A stretch of 64,000 bases of DNA. Source: Amycolatopsis sp. CA-128772 (GTDB taxonomy: Bacteria; Actinomycetota; Actinomycetes; Mycobacteriales; Pseudonocardiaceae). Below are positions 1 through 8,514 of the stretch, in pieces. A program made the position numbers and the translations under genes. Numbering within the stretch: position 1 is the first letter of the stretch; every line of letters begins with the position of its first letter. Below the pieces are notes generated by a model. It was not told the origin of the DNA, made no database searches, and saw only the letters and a list, made by a program, of their open reading frames with translations. Location: contig NZ_PPHG01000025.1 in assembly GCF_002904295.1 (NCBI RefSeq), positions 298,405 to 362,404 on the forward strand. Direction: 5' to 3'.

Positions 1-110
1 ACGACTGCGGCCACATCATTCCGCTGGACCGCCCGGACGCCCTCCTGCCGTTGCTGGCCGAGGACGTCAGCCGAGCCCCTGCGACGACAGCCGGTCCTTC
101 AGGTCGCTGA
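1..110 (+). CDS. C-terminal end of an alpha/beta hydrolase (partial)
   Basis: The window opens inside a plus-strand frame (codons begin at base 3) that stops with TGA at 108-110. The roughly 35 visible residues contain CGHIIPLDRP followed by ALLPLLAEDV. A Gly-His pair before a Pro-containing turn and a closing helix is the usual end of an alpha/beta-hydrolase-fold protein, the His being the last member of the Ser-Asp-His triad. The nucleophile lies outside the window, so the substrate cannot be named. The gene converges on the monooxygenase gene ending at 188. Confidence 0.5.
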   Translation, partial: DCGHIIPLDRPDALLPLLAEDVSRAPATTAGPSGR

Positions 111-187
111 TGCTCGTGAGCCCCTTCGGCTGCGCGAGGTCGGCTTTCACGATGTCGGCCAGATGAACGCGGTGCCGTGCAGGGAGT

Positions 188-1594
188 TCACCGCGCTCCT
201 TCGGGGGCACCAGCCGCGTCGGCGGTGGTGCGCCCGTGGACCGCGGGGCGGCCGCCGTACGGGTCGGCGTCCGTCCACAGTGTCGTGGACGCGGCCGCGC
301 GGACGACGGGCACGACCTCCGAGGCGAAGCGTTCCAGCATGGCCAGCTGCTGTTCGTGCGGGATCATCGTGGGCAGGCTGTTGCCCGGCTGGTTGAAGGA
401 GGCGACGAGCTTTTCGTACGTCGGGCCGAACGCCTCCCGCGCCTCCTGCGTGGTTCCGGCCAGGTACAGGAATCCCGCGCCCGCACCGACGAAGGCGAAC
501 CGCGGGTCGTGGCCGTGTCCGGCGTAGTGCTTGCGGTAGTGCTCGATCAGGACGGTGTAGTTGTCCCGCGGCTGGATCGCGTTGGCGGAGAACAGCGGGT
601 AACCCCGCTTCGCGGCCAGTTCCGCCGACGTCACCGTGGTCGCCGGACCGTGCCAGACCCGCGGCGCGCCGGCGAACGGCCGCGGCAGGCTCGTCACCGC
701 GTCGAGCGGACCGCGGAAGCGGCCGTCCCAGGTGACGTCCTCCTCGCGCCGGAGCCGCCGCAGCAGCTCGTACTTCTCGGCGAGGGCGTCCCGCTGATCG
801 CCGTTCCCGATGCCGAACATCGGCAGCTGGCGCAGCTCGTTGCCCTTGCCGATCACCAGCTCCAGCCGCCCGCGCGAGAGCTGGTCGACGGTGGCGTAGT
901 CCTCCGCCACCCGCAGCGGGTCGTGGATGGACAGGACGGACGCCCCGGTCTGGATCCGCACCCGGCCGGTCGTCGCGGCGATCGCGCCGAGCAACACGGT
1001 GACCCCGCTGCTCAGGAAGGGCCCGGCGTGCCGTTCGCCGAGCGCGACGGCGTCGAACCCGAACTCCTCGGCGTGGCGCGCCGACGTGAGCGCCTGGGCG
1101 AACCGCTCATCGGTCCGGACCCGGCGGCCGGTCACCGGGTTCGTCAGGCAGGGCAGGATGTCCAGGACCCCGCCCTGCCGTTCGATCGTCCTGGCCGAAG
1201 CCGTGTTGTCCGCTGCGCAGACCAGCACCACGTGGTCCATGCCGCGCCGGGCCGCCTCCGTCAGCATCTGCCGCAGCGCCCACGTGGCCAAGCCGCGTCC
1301 CCGCGCCGACGGCCGGATGCGGTAGCCGATGTGGCCGGCGTGCCGGACGACCTCACCCGCTCCGTGCCGCAAGGCGATCCCGCCGAGCACCAGGCCGTTC
1401 TCGACGATCCACCGGTACGTGCAGCCCGCGTCCGCGGCGAGGCGGGCCACCCACGCCGAGAATTCCGCCGGGGCCGCCACCTCGTCAGTGGCCAGCAAGC
1501 CGAACCCGTCTTCGTGCGGGCCCGGACCCCACTCCGCGTGCGCGTCGAGCCAGGCCGGGTGCAGGCGTTCGTCGGGCGCGACCAAGCGGGCCAC
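188..1594 (-). CDS. Chimeric GNAT acetyltransferase / luciferase-like monooxygenase
   Basis: The 468-residue product has two unrelated halves. Residues 1-144 are a GNAT N-acetyltransferase (RPSARGRGLATWAL is the acetyl-CoA-binding R/Q-x-x-G-x-G/A region, then DNTASARTIERQGG) that stops where the last strands of the fold should begin. From about residue 145 (DILPCLTNPVTGRRVR) it continues as a flavin-dependent luciferase-like monooxygenase, complete to its usual end (LWTDADPYGGRP). GNAT and luciferase-like domains are normally separate proteins, and the acetyltransferase part lacks roughly 25-30 residues. I therefore infer that a deletion near base 1160 joined two genes in frame. The monooxygenase half may still fold; the acetyltransferase half probably does not. 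The start lies 4 bases after the preceding small gene. Substrates are unknown. Confidence 0.75.
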   Translation of the reverse strand: MARLVAPDERLHPAWLDAHAEWGPGPHEDGFGLLATDEVAAPAEFSAWVARLAADAGCTYRWIVENGLVLGGIALRHGAGEVVRHAGHIGYRIRPSARGRGLATWALRQMLTEAARRGMDHVVLVCAADNTASARTIERQGGVLDILPCLTNPVTGRRVRTDERFAQALTSARHAEEFGFDAVALGERHAGPFLSSGVTVLLGAIAATTGRVRIQTGASVLSIHDPLRVAEDYATVDQLSRGRLELVIGKGNELRQLPMFGIGNGDQRDALAEKYELLRRLRREEDVTWDGRFRGPLDAVTSLPRPFAGAPRVWHGPATTVTSAELAAKRGYPLFSANAIQPRDNYTVLIEHYRKHYAGHGHDPRFAFVGAGAGFLYLAGTTQEAREAFGPTYEKLVASFNQPGNSLPTMIPHEQQLAMLERFASEVVPVVRAAASTTLWTDADPYGGRPAVHGRTTADAAGAPEGAR

Positions 1595-1598
1595 GGCG

Positions 1599-1781
1599 TC
1601 AGCCCGAGACGATCCGCCGGAAGGTTTCCCGTTCCTGCGGCGAAAGCGGCACCCGCGGCACGTCGGCCCCCGGCCGCGGCACCGGCACCGCCATCGCCGG
1701 CTCGAACGGCGGGACCGGCAGCACCAGGGCCCGGCCGAAACCGGTCAACGAGCGGGTGAGCACGCGAACCAGCCCCCTCAT
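1599..1781 (-). CDS. Small hypothetical protein coupled to the sulfite oxidase gene
   Basis: A 60-residue frame whose ATG overlaps the TGA of the sulfite oxidase gene (ATGA, 1781-1778), so translation is probably coupled. It starts MRGLVRVLTRSL, has a Pro-rich middle (LVLPVPPFEPAM, VPVPRPGADVP) and ends PLSPQERETFRRIVSG. I do not recognise a family and there is no signal peptide or membrane segment. The tight packing between two genes on the same strand and the actinomycete-like codon use are the reasons to keep it. Confidence 0.5.
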   Translation of the reverse strand: MRGLVRVLTRSLTGFGRALVLPVPPFEPAMAVPVPRPGADVPRVPLSPQERETFRRIVSG

Positions 1782-2901
1782 CCGACGCCGACCGTGACCG
1801 GGTGCCGGACGACCGCGCCGAACAGGTAGCCCTGGGTGTTGTACGGCGTGACGTCCGGCTGCCGCACACCCGTGATGCCGGTCGCGCGTGCTCGCAGCGT
1901 GTACGCACCCGCCGCGCGCGGGCGCCACGGGAAGTCCCACTGCAGCCGGCCGCGGTCGAGGGCGCGGCCGATCGGCTTCGCCGGCTGCCACGTCGTGCCG
2001 TCCGTGCTCACCTCCACCCGGCGGATGCGGCCGTGGCCCGACCAGGACCGGCCGCGCAGCACGTGGCGGTGGCCGGGCGCCAGGGTGGCATCCCACGGGA
2101 GCTCGAACGCGCTCTTCACCACCTGATCGGTGACCACCGCGCCCTCGGGCGGGTAGTCCGGGCCCAGCAGGCGGTAGAACTGCGTGCTCCACGGCGACAC
2201 CAGCGGTGTGGCCGGCACCTCGATCCGGCCCAGCCACTTGATCGACGAAATCCCGGCCCACGACGGCACCACGAGCCGCACCGGGAAGCCGTGGTCGGGT
2301 GGCAGCGGCTGCCCGTTCATCTCGTACGCCGGCAGGACGTCCTGCAGCGCCTTGCCCACCGGCAACGGCCGGCGCACCCGGCCGAGGTTCACCCCCGCCG
2401 TCACGTAGTCCGCGTCGAGCCCCTCCGGGAGCACGTCCACCGCGTCGGCCGTTGCCCGCGCACTCGATGAACGCGGTGATCGTCTCGGACGGCAGTGCGC
2501 GCAGGTCCCGGTAGGTGAACTCGACCGGCCCGCCGCGCAGGCCGGAGCCGAACAGCCGCAACCGCCAGGTGGCCGCGTCCAGCACCGGCGTGGACGTGTG
2601 GTCGCGGACGAAGAACCGGTCGACCGGCGTCAGGTATCCCTGTCCCCGCATGGCTTCCCAGCGCGTCTCGGCGTTGCTGCCGTGGACGTCGAACAGCTCC
2701 GGCGGCAGCGGTTTCACGATCGGGCCCGCGGCCGCCGCCGCCGCGGGAGCCGCCGTCCCGGCCGCGGCCAGCGCGAGCCCCCCGGTGGCCGTCAGCCGCA
2801 GCAGGCCGCGGCGGCTCAGCCCCGGCATGCGCGCCTCCCCCGCTCGCCACTGCGCGATGCGCACCCGGTCGTAGGCGGATTCTTCGGTCAACCCCGTCAT
2901 G
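1778..2901 (-). pseudogene. Sulfite oxidase-like molybdopterin oxidoreductase, internal deletion and frameshift
   Basis: The N-terminal part (from ATG 2901, MTGLTEESAYDRV) has a Tat signal (LSRRGLLRLTATGG) and the sulfite oxidase fold up to FIECAGNGR, whose Cys is the molybdenum ligand in this family. The frame then changes near base 2450. The second part resumes at AVDVLPEGLDADY and runs through LPPDHGFPVRLVVP, IKWLGRIEV and the dimerisation domain to YLFGAVVRHPVTVGVG. Family members have about 40 residues between these points (the stretch containing the G-A-I-G-x-A-x-W-x-G-V motif). Those residues are missing as well as the frame, so no full-length enzyme can be made as sequenced. Its former role would be periplasmic oxidation of sulfite to sulfate, which fits the adjacent flavin monooxygenases if they desulfonate organosulfur compounds. 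The promoter region is shared with the divergent monooxygenase operon. Confidence 0.8.
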
Positions 2902-3078
2902 CCGGGCATTCCCGGGATCGCGTTCCGCCGCGGCCGGCGCGTCCACCCTGCGGAACGGGACCCGGCACCGGCGTTTATTCCCGTGACCGGCGGCCGTCCC
3001 AGCAGTTGGCCACGCCCGCCCGGGACGCGGAATCCGGCGCACACTACGGACGACGCCGAGCAGGAAGGAACCGCCGGG

Positions 3079-4284
3079 ATGCCCTCAGGAACCGGACCGC
3101 GGATCGCCGTCGCGCTGGACGGAGCGGGGTGGCACCCCGCCGCCTGGCGCGAACCCGGCGCCCGGCCCCGCGAGCTGCTCACCGCCGGCTACTGGACCGA
3201 CGTGGTCCGCGAAGCCGAGGCCGGCAAGCTGGACTTCGTCACCCTCGAAGACTCGCTGGCCCTGCAGACCGTGAGCTACCTCGACCGGCCCGGCGAGCGG
3301 ACCGACATCGTCCAGGGCCGCCTCGACGCCGTGCTCATCGCCGCCCGCGTCGCCCCGCTGACCTCGCACATCGGGCTCGTGCCGACCGCGGTGGTCACCC
3401 ACACCGAGCCGTTCCACCTGTCGAAGGCCATCGCCACCCTCGACTACGTCAGCACCGGCCGCGCCGGCGTGCGCGTGCAGGTCGCCGGGCGCGCCGACGA
3501 CAACCGGCACTTCGGGCGCCGCGAATTCGGCGAGTTCCGCCTGGAGGACTCCGCCGAGCCGGGCAAACCCAGCCCGCTGGCCGACCTCTTCGACGAGGCC
3601 GCCGACTACGTCGAGGTGCTGCGCCGGCTCTGGGACAGCTGGGAGGACGACGCCGAAATCCGCGACGTCGCCACCGGCCGGTTCGTCGACCGGGACAAGC
3701 TGCACTACATCGACTTCGAGGGCCGCTGGTTCTCGGTCAAGGGCCCGTCGATCACCCCGCGGCCGCCGCAGGGCCAGCCGCCGGTCACCGCGCTGGCCCA
3801 CGCCGCCATCCCGTACCGGCTCGCCGCCCGCTCCGCCGACGTCGTCTACGTGACGCCCTTCGACCGCGCGCAGGCCGGCGCGATCGTCGCCGCCGTCCGC
3901 GACGAACAGGACCGGGCCGGGCGCGGCGCCGAAACCCTGCACGTCTTCGGTGACGTCGTCGTGTTCCTCGGCGACACCGAGCGCGCCGCGGCGGACCGCA
4001 AGGCCCGGCTCGACGACCTCGCGGGCGCGGAGTACGCGTCCGACGCGCACGTCTTCACCGGCACCCCGGCCGGGCTCGCCGACCTGCTGCTCGACTGGCA
4101 CACCGCCGGGCTGTCCGGCTTCCGGCTGCGGCCGGGCGCGGTCCCGCACGACCTGACCGCCGTCACCCGCGGCCTGGTCCCCGAACTGCGCTCGCGCGGC
4201 GCCTTCCGCACCGAGTACGAGGCGGACACCCTGCGCGGCCTGCTCGGCCTCGCCCGCCCCGCCAACCGCTACGCCGGCGTCTGA
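3079..4284 (+). CDS. Luciferase-like flavin-dependent monooxygenase
   Basis: A 401-residue protein of the bacterial luciferase/SsuD/NtaA superfamily. These are TIM-barrel enzymes that use reduced FMN from a separate reductase to oxygenate small substrates. Recognisable parts are LDFVTLEDSLALQ near the N-terminus, HTEPFHLSKAIATLDYVSTGRAGVR (the L-D-x-x-S-x-G-R motif) and a C-terminal GTPAGLADLLLDW. I chose ATG 3079 because it follows AGGAAGGA by 9 bases; an upstream in-frame ATG at 2899 lies inside the divergent promoter region. The next monooxygenase starts 12 bases downstream, so the two form an operon. The substrate is not evident; the neighbouring sulfite oxidase remnant makes organosulfur compounds a reasonable guess. 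Confidence 0.85.
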   Translation: MPSGTGPRIAVALDGAGWHPAAWREPGARPRELLTAGYWTDVVREAEAGKLDFVTLEDSLALQTVSYLDRPGERTDIVQGRLDAVLIAARVAPLTSHIGLVPTAVVTHTEPFHLSKAIATLDYVSTGRAGVRVQVAGRADDNRHFGRREFGEFRLEDSAEPGKPSPLADLFDEAADYVEVLRRLWDSWEDDAEIRDVATGRFVDRDKLHYIDFEGRWFSVKGPSITPRPPQGQPPVTALAHAAIPYRLAARSADVVYVTPFDRAQAGAIVAAVRDEQDRAGRGAETLHVFGDVVVFLGDTERAAADRKARLDDLAGAEYASDAHVFTGTPAGLADLLLDWHTAGLSGFRLRPGAVPHDLTAVTRGLVPELRSRGAFRTEYEADTLRGLLGLARPANRYAGV

Positions 4285-4295
4285 GGAGGCCCGCA

Positions 4296-5639
4296 ATGTC
4301 CCGGAAGCAGATCCACCTCGCGGCGCACTTCCCCGGCGTCAACAACACGACCGTGTGGAGCGACCCCGAAGCCGGCAGCCACATCGAGTTCAGCTCGTTC
4401 GTCAAGCTCGCGCAGACCGCCGAGCGCGCGAAGTTCGACTTCTTCTTCCTCGCCGAGGGCCTGCGCCTGCGCGAGCAGAACGGGCAGATCTACGACCTCG
4501 ACGTCGTCGGCCGGCCGGACACCTTCACGGTGCTGTCCGCCCTGGCCGCGGTCACCGACCGGCTCGGCCTCGCGGGCACGATCAATTCGACGTTCAACGA
4601 GCCCTTCGAGGTGGCCCGGCAGTTCGCTTCGCTGGACCACCTCTCCGCCGGGCGCGCCGCGTGGAACGTCGTCACGTCGTGGGACGCCTTCACCGGCGAG
4701 AACTTCCGCCGGGGCGGGTTCCTCCCCCAGGACCAGCGCTACGAGCGCGCGGAGACGTTCCTGCGCACCGCCTGGGAGCTGTTCGACTCCTGGCGCGGCG
4801 ACGAAATCGCCGCGGACGCCGGCCGCGGGGTGTTCCTGCGCGACCCGGAGGCGGGCGCGTTCGCCCACCACGACTCGCACTTCGACATCGAAGGCCGGTT
4901 CCCGGTGCCGCGCAGCCCCCAGGGCCGTCCGGTGATCATCCAGGCCGGCGACTCCGACGAGGGCCGCGAGTTCGCCGCGGCGACGGCCGACGCGATCTTC
5001 AGCCGCTACGGCACCCTCGAAGCCGGGCAGGCGTTCTACGCCGACGTGAAGGGCCGGCTGGCGAAGTACGGCCGCACGCCGGAGCAGCTGGTGATCCTGC
5101 CCGCGGCGACGTTCGTGCTCGGCGACACCGACGCCGACGCCCACGAGCGCGCCCACGTGGTCCGCCGTCAGCAGGTCAGCGCGCAGACCGCGATCAGGTT
5201 CCTCGAGCAGGTGTGGAACACCGACCTGTCCGGCCACGACCCCGACGGCCCGCTCCCGTCGACGGACCCGGTGGTCGGCGAGTCGACGATCGCCCCCGGC
5301 CGCGCCAGCGTCCGCATGTACCGCGACCCGGTCGCCACGGCCCGCGAGTGGCGGCAGCTGGCGGAGGCGAAGAGCCTGTCCACCCGCGACTTGATCATCG
5401 AGGTCACCGGCCGCCAGACGTTCATCGGCGCCCCGGCCACCGTGGCGGCGGCGATCGACGACCTGGTCCAGGCCGACGCGAGCGACGGGTTCATCCTCGT
5501 CCCGCACGTGACGCCCGGCGGGCTCGACGAGTTCGCCGACAAGGTGGTGCCCCTGCTGCAGGAGCGCGGCTCGTTCCGCACCGAGTACACCGGGGCGACG
5601 CTGCGCGAGCACCTGGGGATCGAGCCGCCCGGGGCGTGA
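4296..5639 (+). CDS. NtaA/SnaA/DszA-family FMN-dependent monooxygenase
   Basis: This 447-residue protein is typical in length and sequence of the NtaA/SnaA/SoxA (DszA) branch: KQIHLAAHFPGVNNTTVW at the start, then FDFFFLAEGLRLRE, FEVARQFASLDHLSAGRAAWNVVTS, GRPVIIQAGDSDEGREFAA and GGLDEFADKVVPLLQERGSFR. Members oxidise nitrilotriacetate, EDTA, dibenzothiophene sulfone, dimethyl sulfide and related compounds with FMNH2 and O2. An AGGAGG lies upstream, 12 bases after the first monooxygenase. A short GC-rich inverted repeat (GACGGA-CCGA-TCCGTC, 5638-5653) straddles the stop codon. No flavin reductase is encoded in the window, so one must be supplied from elsewhere. Confidence 0.88.
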   Translation: MSRKQIHLAAHFPGVNNTTVWSDPEAGSHIEFSSFVKLAQTAERAKFDFFFLAEGLRLREQNGQIYDLDVVGRPDTFTVLSALAAVTDRLGLAGTINSTFNEPFEVARQFASLDHLSAGRAAWNVVTSWDAFTGENFRRGGFLPQDQRYERAETFLRTAWELFDSWRGDEIAADAGRGVFLRDPEAGAFAHHDSHFDIEGRFPVPRSPQGRPVIIQAGDSDEGREFAAATADAIFSRYGTLEAGQAFYADVKGRLAKYGRTPEQLVILPAATFVLGDTDADAHERAHVVRRQQVSAQTAIRFLEQVWNTDLSGHDPDGPLPSTDPVVGESTIAPGRASVRMYRDPVATAREWRQLAEAKSLSTRDLIIEVTGRQTFIGAPATVAAAIDDLVQADASDGFILVPHVTPGGLDEFADKVVPLLQERGSFRTEYTGATLREHLGIEPPGA

Positions 5640-5759
5640 CGGACCGATCCGTCGCGGAGGGACAAGCACGGCGCGCGCAAAGGCAAGCCCGGTGGCGCGG
5701 GGGCTCTCATACTTCCGGTCCAGGCCGACCCAGGCGGTCCTGCGAACCAAGGAGCAGCG

Positions 5760-7220
5760 ATGAGCCGACCGAGTCCCGCGCAGGACAGCACCGCACTCGC
5801 CGGGAACGTGCTCGGGGTGCCCGGCATCGTCTTCCTGGTGCTGGCCGCGGTCGCGCCGCTGACCGGCATGGTCGTGATCGCGGCCATCGGGATCGCCGTC
5901 GGCAACGGTGGCGGGATGGTCGCCGCCTTCATCCTGGCGACCGTCGTGCTGCTGCTGTTCGCGGTCGGCTACGCGCAGATGTCCAAGGTGCTGACCAGCG
6001 CCGGCGGCTTCTACGCCTTCGTCGTCAAGGGGCTCGGCAAGACCATGGGCCTGGTCGCCGGGTTCGTCGCCATGCTCGGCTACAACTGCTTCGTCGCCGG
6101 TGCCATCGGCACGAGCGGGTTCTTCACCGGCACCGTGCTCAAGGACGTCTTCGGGCCGGACGTCGACTGGGTCGTCTGGAGCGCAATCTCCGTCGTGCTG
6201 GTCTTCCTGCTCAGCCGGCGCGGCATCGACGTCAGCGCGAAGGTGCTCGGCGTCTCCCTGGTCCTCGAGGTGTCCATCCTGCTGATCATGGACTTCAGCG
6301 TGCTGTTCCGGCACGGCTTCTCGTTCGACGTCTTCCACCCGTCCGTGATGCTCCAGGGCGCGGGTGGGCTCGCGTTGCTGTTCGCGGCCAACGCCTTCAT
6401 CGGGTTCGAAGCGACCGCCCTGTTCGGCGAGGAAGCGAAGAACCCGAAGCGGACGATCCCGCGGGCGACCTACATCGCCATCGGTTTCATCGGGGTGTTC
6501 GCCGCCTTCACCACCTGGGCCGTGGTGACGGCGATCGGGGTCGCGCAGGCCCAGGACGTCGCCACCGCCCACCTGTCCACCGGCGACCTGGTGTTCTCGG
6601 TGTCGCAGGACTACCTCGGCGGCGCGTTGACCAAGGTGATGATGCTGCTGCTCGTGGTCAGCCTGTTCGCGGCCCTGCTGGCCCTGCACAACTCGGCCAC
6701 CCGCTACCTCTACGCCCTCGGCCGGGTCGGCGTCCTGCCGCGCCGGCTGGGCCGCACCCGCCCCCGCAACGGCGCACCCCAGTACGCCGCCATGGTGCAG
6801 CTGACTTTCGGTTCGGTGGTGGTACTGGTGTTCCGGCTGGCCGGCCTCGACCCGGTCGCCGACCTCACGGCCAGCATGACCGGCTTCGGCACCCTCGGCA
6901 TCCTCGCCCTCCAGCTGCTCGCGGCGGTGGCGATCCTGGTCCACTTCCGACGCACCCGCGACGCCCGCCTGGTGCGGACCCTGATCGCCCCCGGCCTGGG
7001 CGCGGCGGGCCTCGGGGTGATCGTGACGCTGGCGATCGCCAACTTCCCGACGTTGGCGGGTTCCAGCAACGGCGTCGTGCCGCAGCTGCCGTGGCTGCTG
7101 CTGGCGGTCGCGGTGGCGGGGTTGCTCGTCGCCACCTGGCTGCGCACCCGCCGCCCGGCGGTGTTCCACGCACTGGACACCGACCTCGAGCGGGAACCGG
7201 CGGTGGAGGGAACCGCATAA
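5760..7220 (+). CDS. APC-family amino acid/amine permease
   Basis: A 486-residue integral membrane protein with about twelve hydrophobic helices. TM1 (VPGIVFLVLAAVAPLTGMVV) has the broken-helix glycine/proline pattern of the APC superfamily, and FIGFEATALFGEEAKNPKRTIPRAT is the conserved loop after TM6. Such transporters import amino acids or amines with protons. It lies 120 bases after the monooxygenase pair on the same strand and may supply their substrate or use its own promoter. The C-terminal tail (HALDTDLEREPAVEG) is cytoplasmic. Substrate specificity cannot be read from sequence. Confidence 0.85.
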   Translation: MSRPSPAQDSTALAGNVLGVPGIVFLVLAAVAPLTGMVVIAAIGIAVGNGGGMVAAFILATVVLLLFAVGYAQMSKVLTSAGGFYAFVVKGLGKTMGLVAGFVAMLGYNCFVAGAIGTSGFFTGTVLKDVFGPDVDWVVWSAISVVLVFLLSRRGIDVSAKVLGVSLVLEVSILLIMDFSVLFRHGFSFDVFHPSVMLQGAGGLALLFAANAFIGFEATALFGEEAKNPKRTIPRATYIAIGFIGVFAAFTTWAVVTAIGVAQAQDVATAHLSTGDLVFSVSQDYLGGALTKVMMLLLVVSLFAALLALHNSATRYLYALGRVGVLPRRLGRTRPRNGAPQYAAMVQLTFGSVVVLVFRLAGLDPVADLTASMTGFGTLGILALQLLAAVAILVHFRRTRDARLVRTLIAPGLGAAGLGVIVTLAIANFPTLAGSSNGVVPQLPWLLLAVAVAGLLVATWLRTRRPAVFHALDTDLEREPAVEGTA

Positions 7221-7773
7221 CCGGCCGGTTCCCCCGTCGACGGGATGTCGGCGCCGATCGGGTTCCGTTGGGTACCATGTCGCTCACCACGAGCAGCCGG
7301 CACCCTAGGCGAATAGACAACCGCCCCGGCAAGCTGTCCCCGTCGAGCGGAAGCCCTGCAGTCCTTTGCTCGCGGGTCAGGTGCTCGCCGCACGGCAGCC
7401 GCCCTACACGCTGAACCGGGCGACGTTGCCAGTGGATGCGCTCTACATCGAACACACCCTCGAACCGGTTGTTCATGATGATCTCGCCGATGCCCTCGAT
7501 GTGGATCCGGACGCCACAGCTTTCCGGAACCAGTCGGCCGGGGAATCGGATGTGGGCGAGTACGTTCTGCGCCTCGCCCGGCTCGCCTGCCCGCTGGCCC
7601 TCGCCGCGATCAGCACCGGCGCCGGCGGCCTCCGAGGCGCGCTGGCCGTGCTCGGCGTCGCCGCCGCGACGATCGCTGCGGTGAACACACTTCTCTTCGC
7701 GAAAGCGCGTTCACGGGTTACGCTCGGGATCTTCGACAGTTACGTCAGCGCAGACCCGAGGGAGCTCACCGAC
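7221..7773. other. 553-base stretch with no secure gene; open frame in phase with the next gene
   Basis: From 7366 the frame of the RraA-like gene is open upstream for 136 codons and includes a hydrophobic patch (LARLACPLALAAISTGAGG to LGVAAATIAAVNTLLFAK). Its first 60 codons have more A/T at third positions than the genes around it (GTT GTT CAT GAT GAT). It could be a membrane-anchoring extension, the remnant of another gene, or simply the leader of the next gene. The RraA family normally starts at the position annotated downstream, so I leave this unassigned. A 12-base palindrome (AACCGGCCGGTT) overlaps the permease stop at 7219-7230. Confidence 0.4.
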
Positions 7774-8514
7774 GTGGTGGAGACGCACGATATCGTCCGC
7801 CCGCCTGCCGAACTGAGTGCGGCCCTCGCGGCCATCGGCAGCGCGACCGCCAGCGGCGAGCTCAGCCGCATGGGCATCCGCAGCGCGTTCATCCGCGGCC
7901 CGGTTTCGGTGACCCCCGGCGTGCGCGTGGCCGGTCCGGCGTTGACGCTGCAGTTCCTGCCCAAACGAGAGGACCTCTACCCCGTCGAGGAGTACGAGGA
8001 ACCGGAGAAGCAGCTGCACCGGCACGTCATGTACCACGCGCAGCCCGGCGACATGATCGTCGTCGACGCGCGGGGTGACATGAGCAGCGGCGTGTTCGGC
8101 GAGATGATGCTGACCTACTTCAAGGGCCGCGGCGGCGCCGGCGTGGTGATCGACGGGTGCCTGCGCGACACCGGCGAGGCCAAGCGGCTCGGCCTGGGTA
8201 TCTGGATCCGGGGCGCCACGCCGAACTTCCACGCCCAGACCGGCATCGTCCCCGCGGCGGTCAACGTGCCGGTGGCCTGCGGCGGCACGCTGGTCGAGCC
8301 GGGCGACATCGTCGTGGCCGACGACGACGGGGCGGTCGTGGTACCGGTCAAGCTCGCCCCCGCCCTGGTGGCGTCGGCCCAGGAACACGCGGAGTGGGAG
8401 GAGTTCTCCCGCATCCGCCTCGCCGAGGGCGGCGACCTGCGACGCTACTACCCCCTGTCGGACGAGGCCCGGCCGGAGTACGAGCGGTGGCGCGCCGAAC
8501 AGGGCCGCGCCTAG
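7774..8514 (+). CDS. RraA-like protein, probable 4-hydroxy-4-methyl-2-oxoglutarate/HMG aldolase family
   Basis: A 246-residue member of the RraA/DlpA (menaquinone methyltransferase-like) family. The diagnostic segment GVVIDGCLRDTGEAKRLGLGIW contains the Arg-Asp pair that binds substrate and metal in class II pyruvate aldolases of this family. PGDMIVVDARGDMSSGVFGE and VEPGDIVVADDDGAVVVP are also conserved. The GTG at 7774 is preceded by GAGGGAG at 7 bases and gives the family's usual length. Its stop overlaps the stop of the facing dehydratase gene by four bases. With two enolase-superfamily dehydratases and a sugar ABC importer beside it, a role in breaking down a keto-acid from sugar-acid catabolism is likely. 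Confidence 0.75.
   Translation: MVETHDIVRPPAELSAALAAIGSATASGELSRMGIRSAFIRGPVSVTPGVRVAGPALTLQFLPKREDLYPVEEYEEPEKQLHRHVMYHAQPGDMIVVDARGDMSSGVFGEMMLTYFKGRGGAGVVIDGCLRDTGEAKRLGLGIWIRGATPNFHAQTGIVPAAVNVPVACGGTLVEPGDIVVADDDGAVVVPVKLAPALVASAQEHAEWEEFSRIRLAEGGDLRRYYPLSDEARPEYERWRAEQGRA

Noticed and set aside
67..210. A 47-codon minus-strand frame from GTG 210 (ends KGLTSISDLKDRLSSQGLG)
   Set aside because: It overlaps the end of the monooxygenase gene and the facing hydrolase tail, has no ribosome-binding site, and matches no family I know; at most it is the remnant of a neighbouring gene.
4269..7169. Very long antisense open frames (for example 966 codons opposite the monooxygenase and permease genes)
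   Set aside because: They are the expected by-product of GC-rich third positions; their translations are Arg/Gly/Pro/His-rich low-complexity sequence, while the plus-strand genes have full family motifs.
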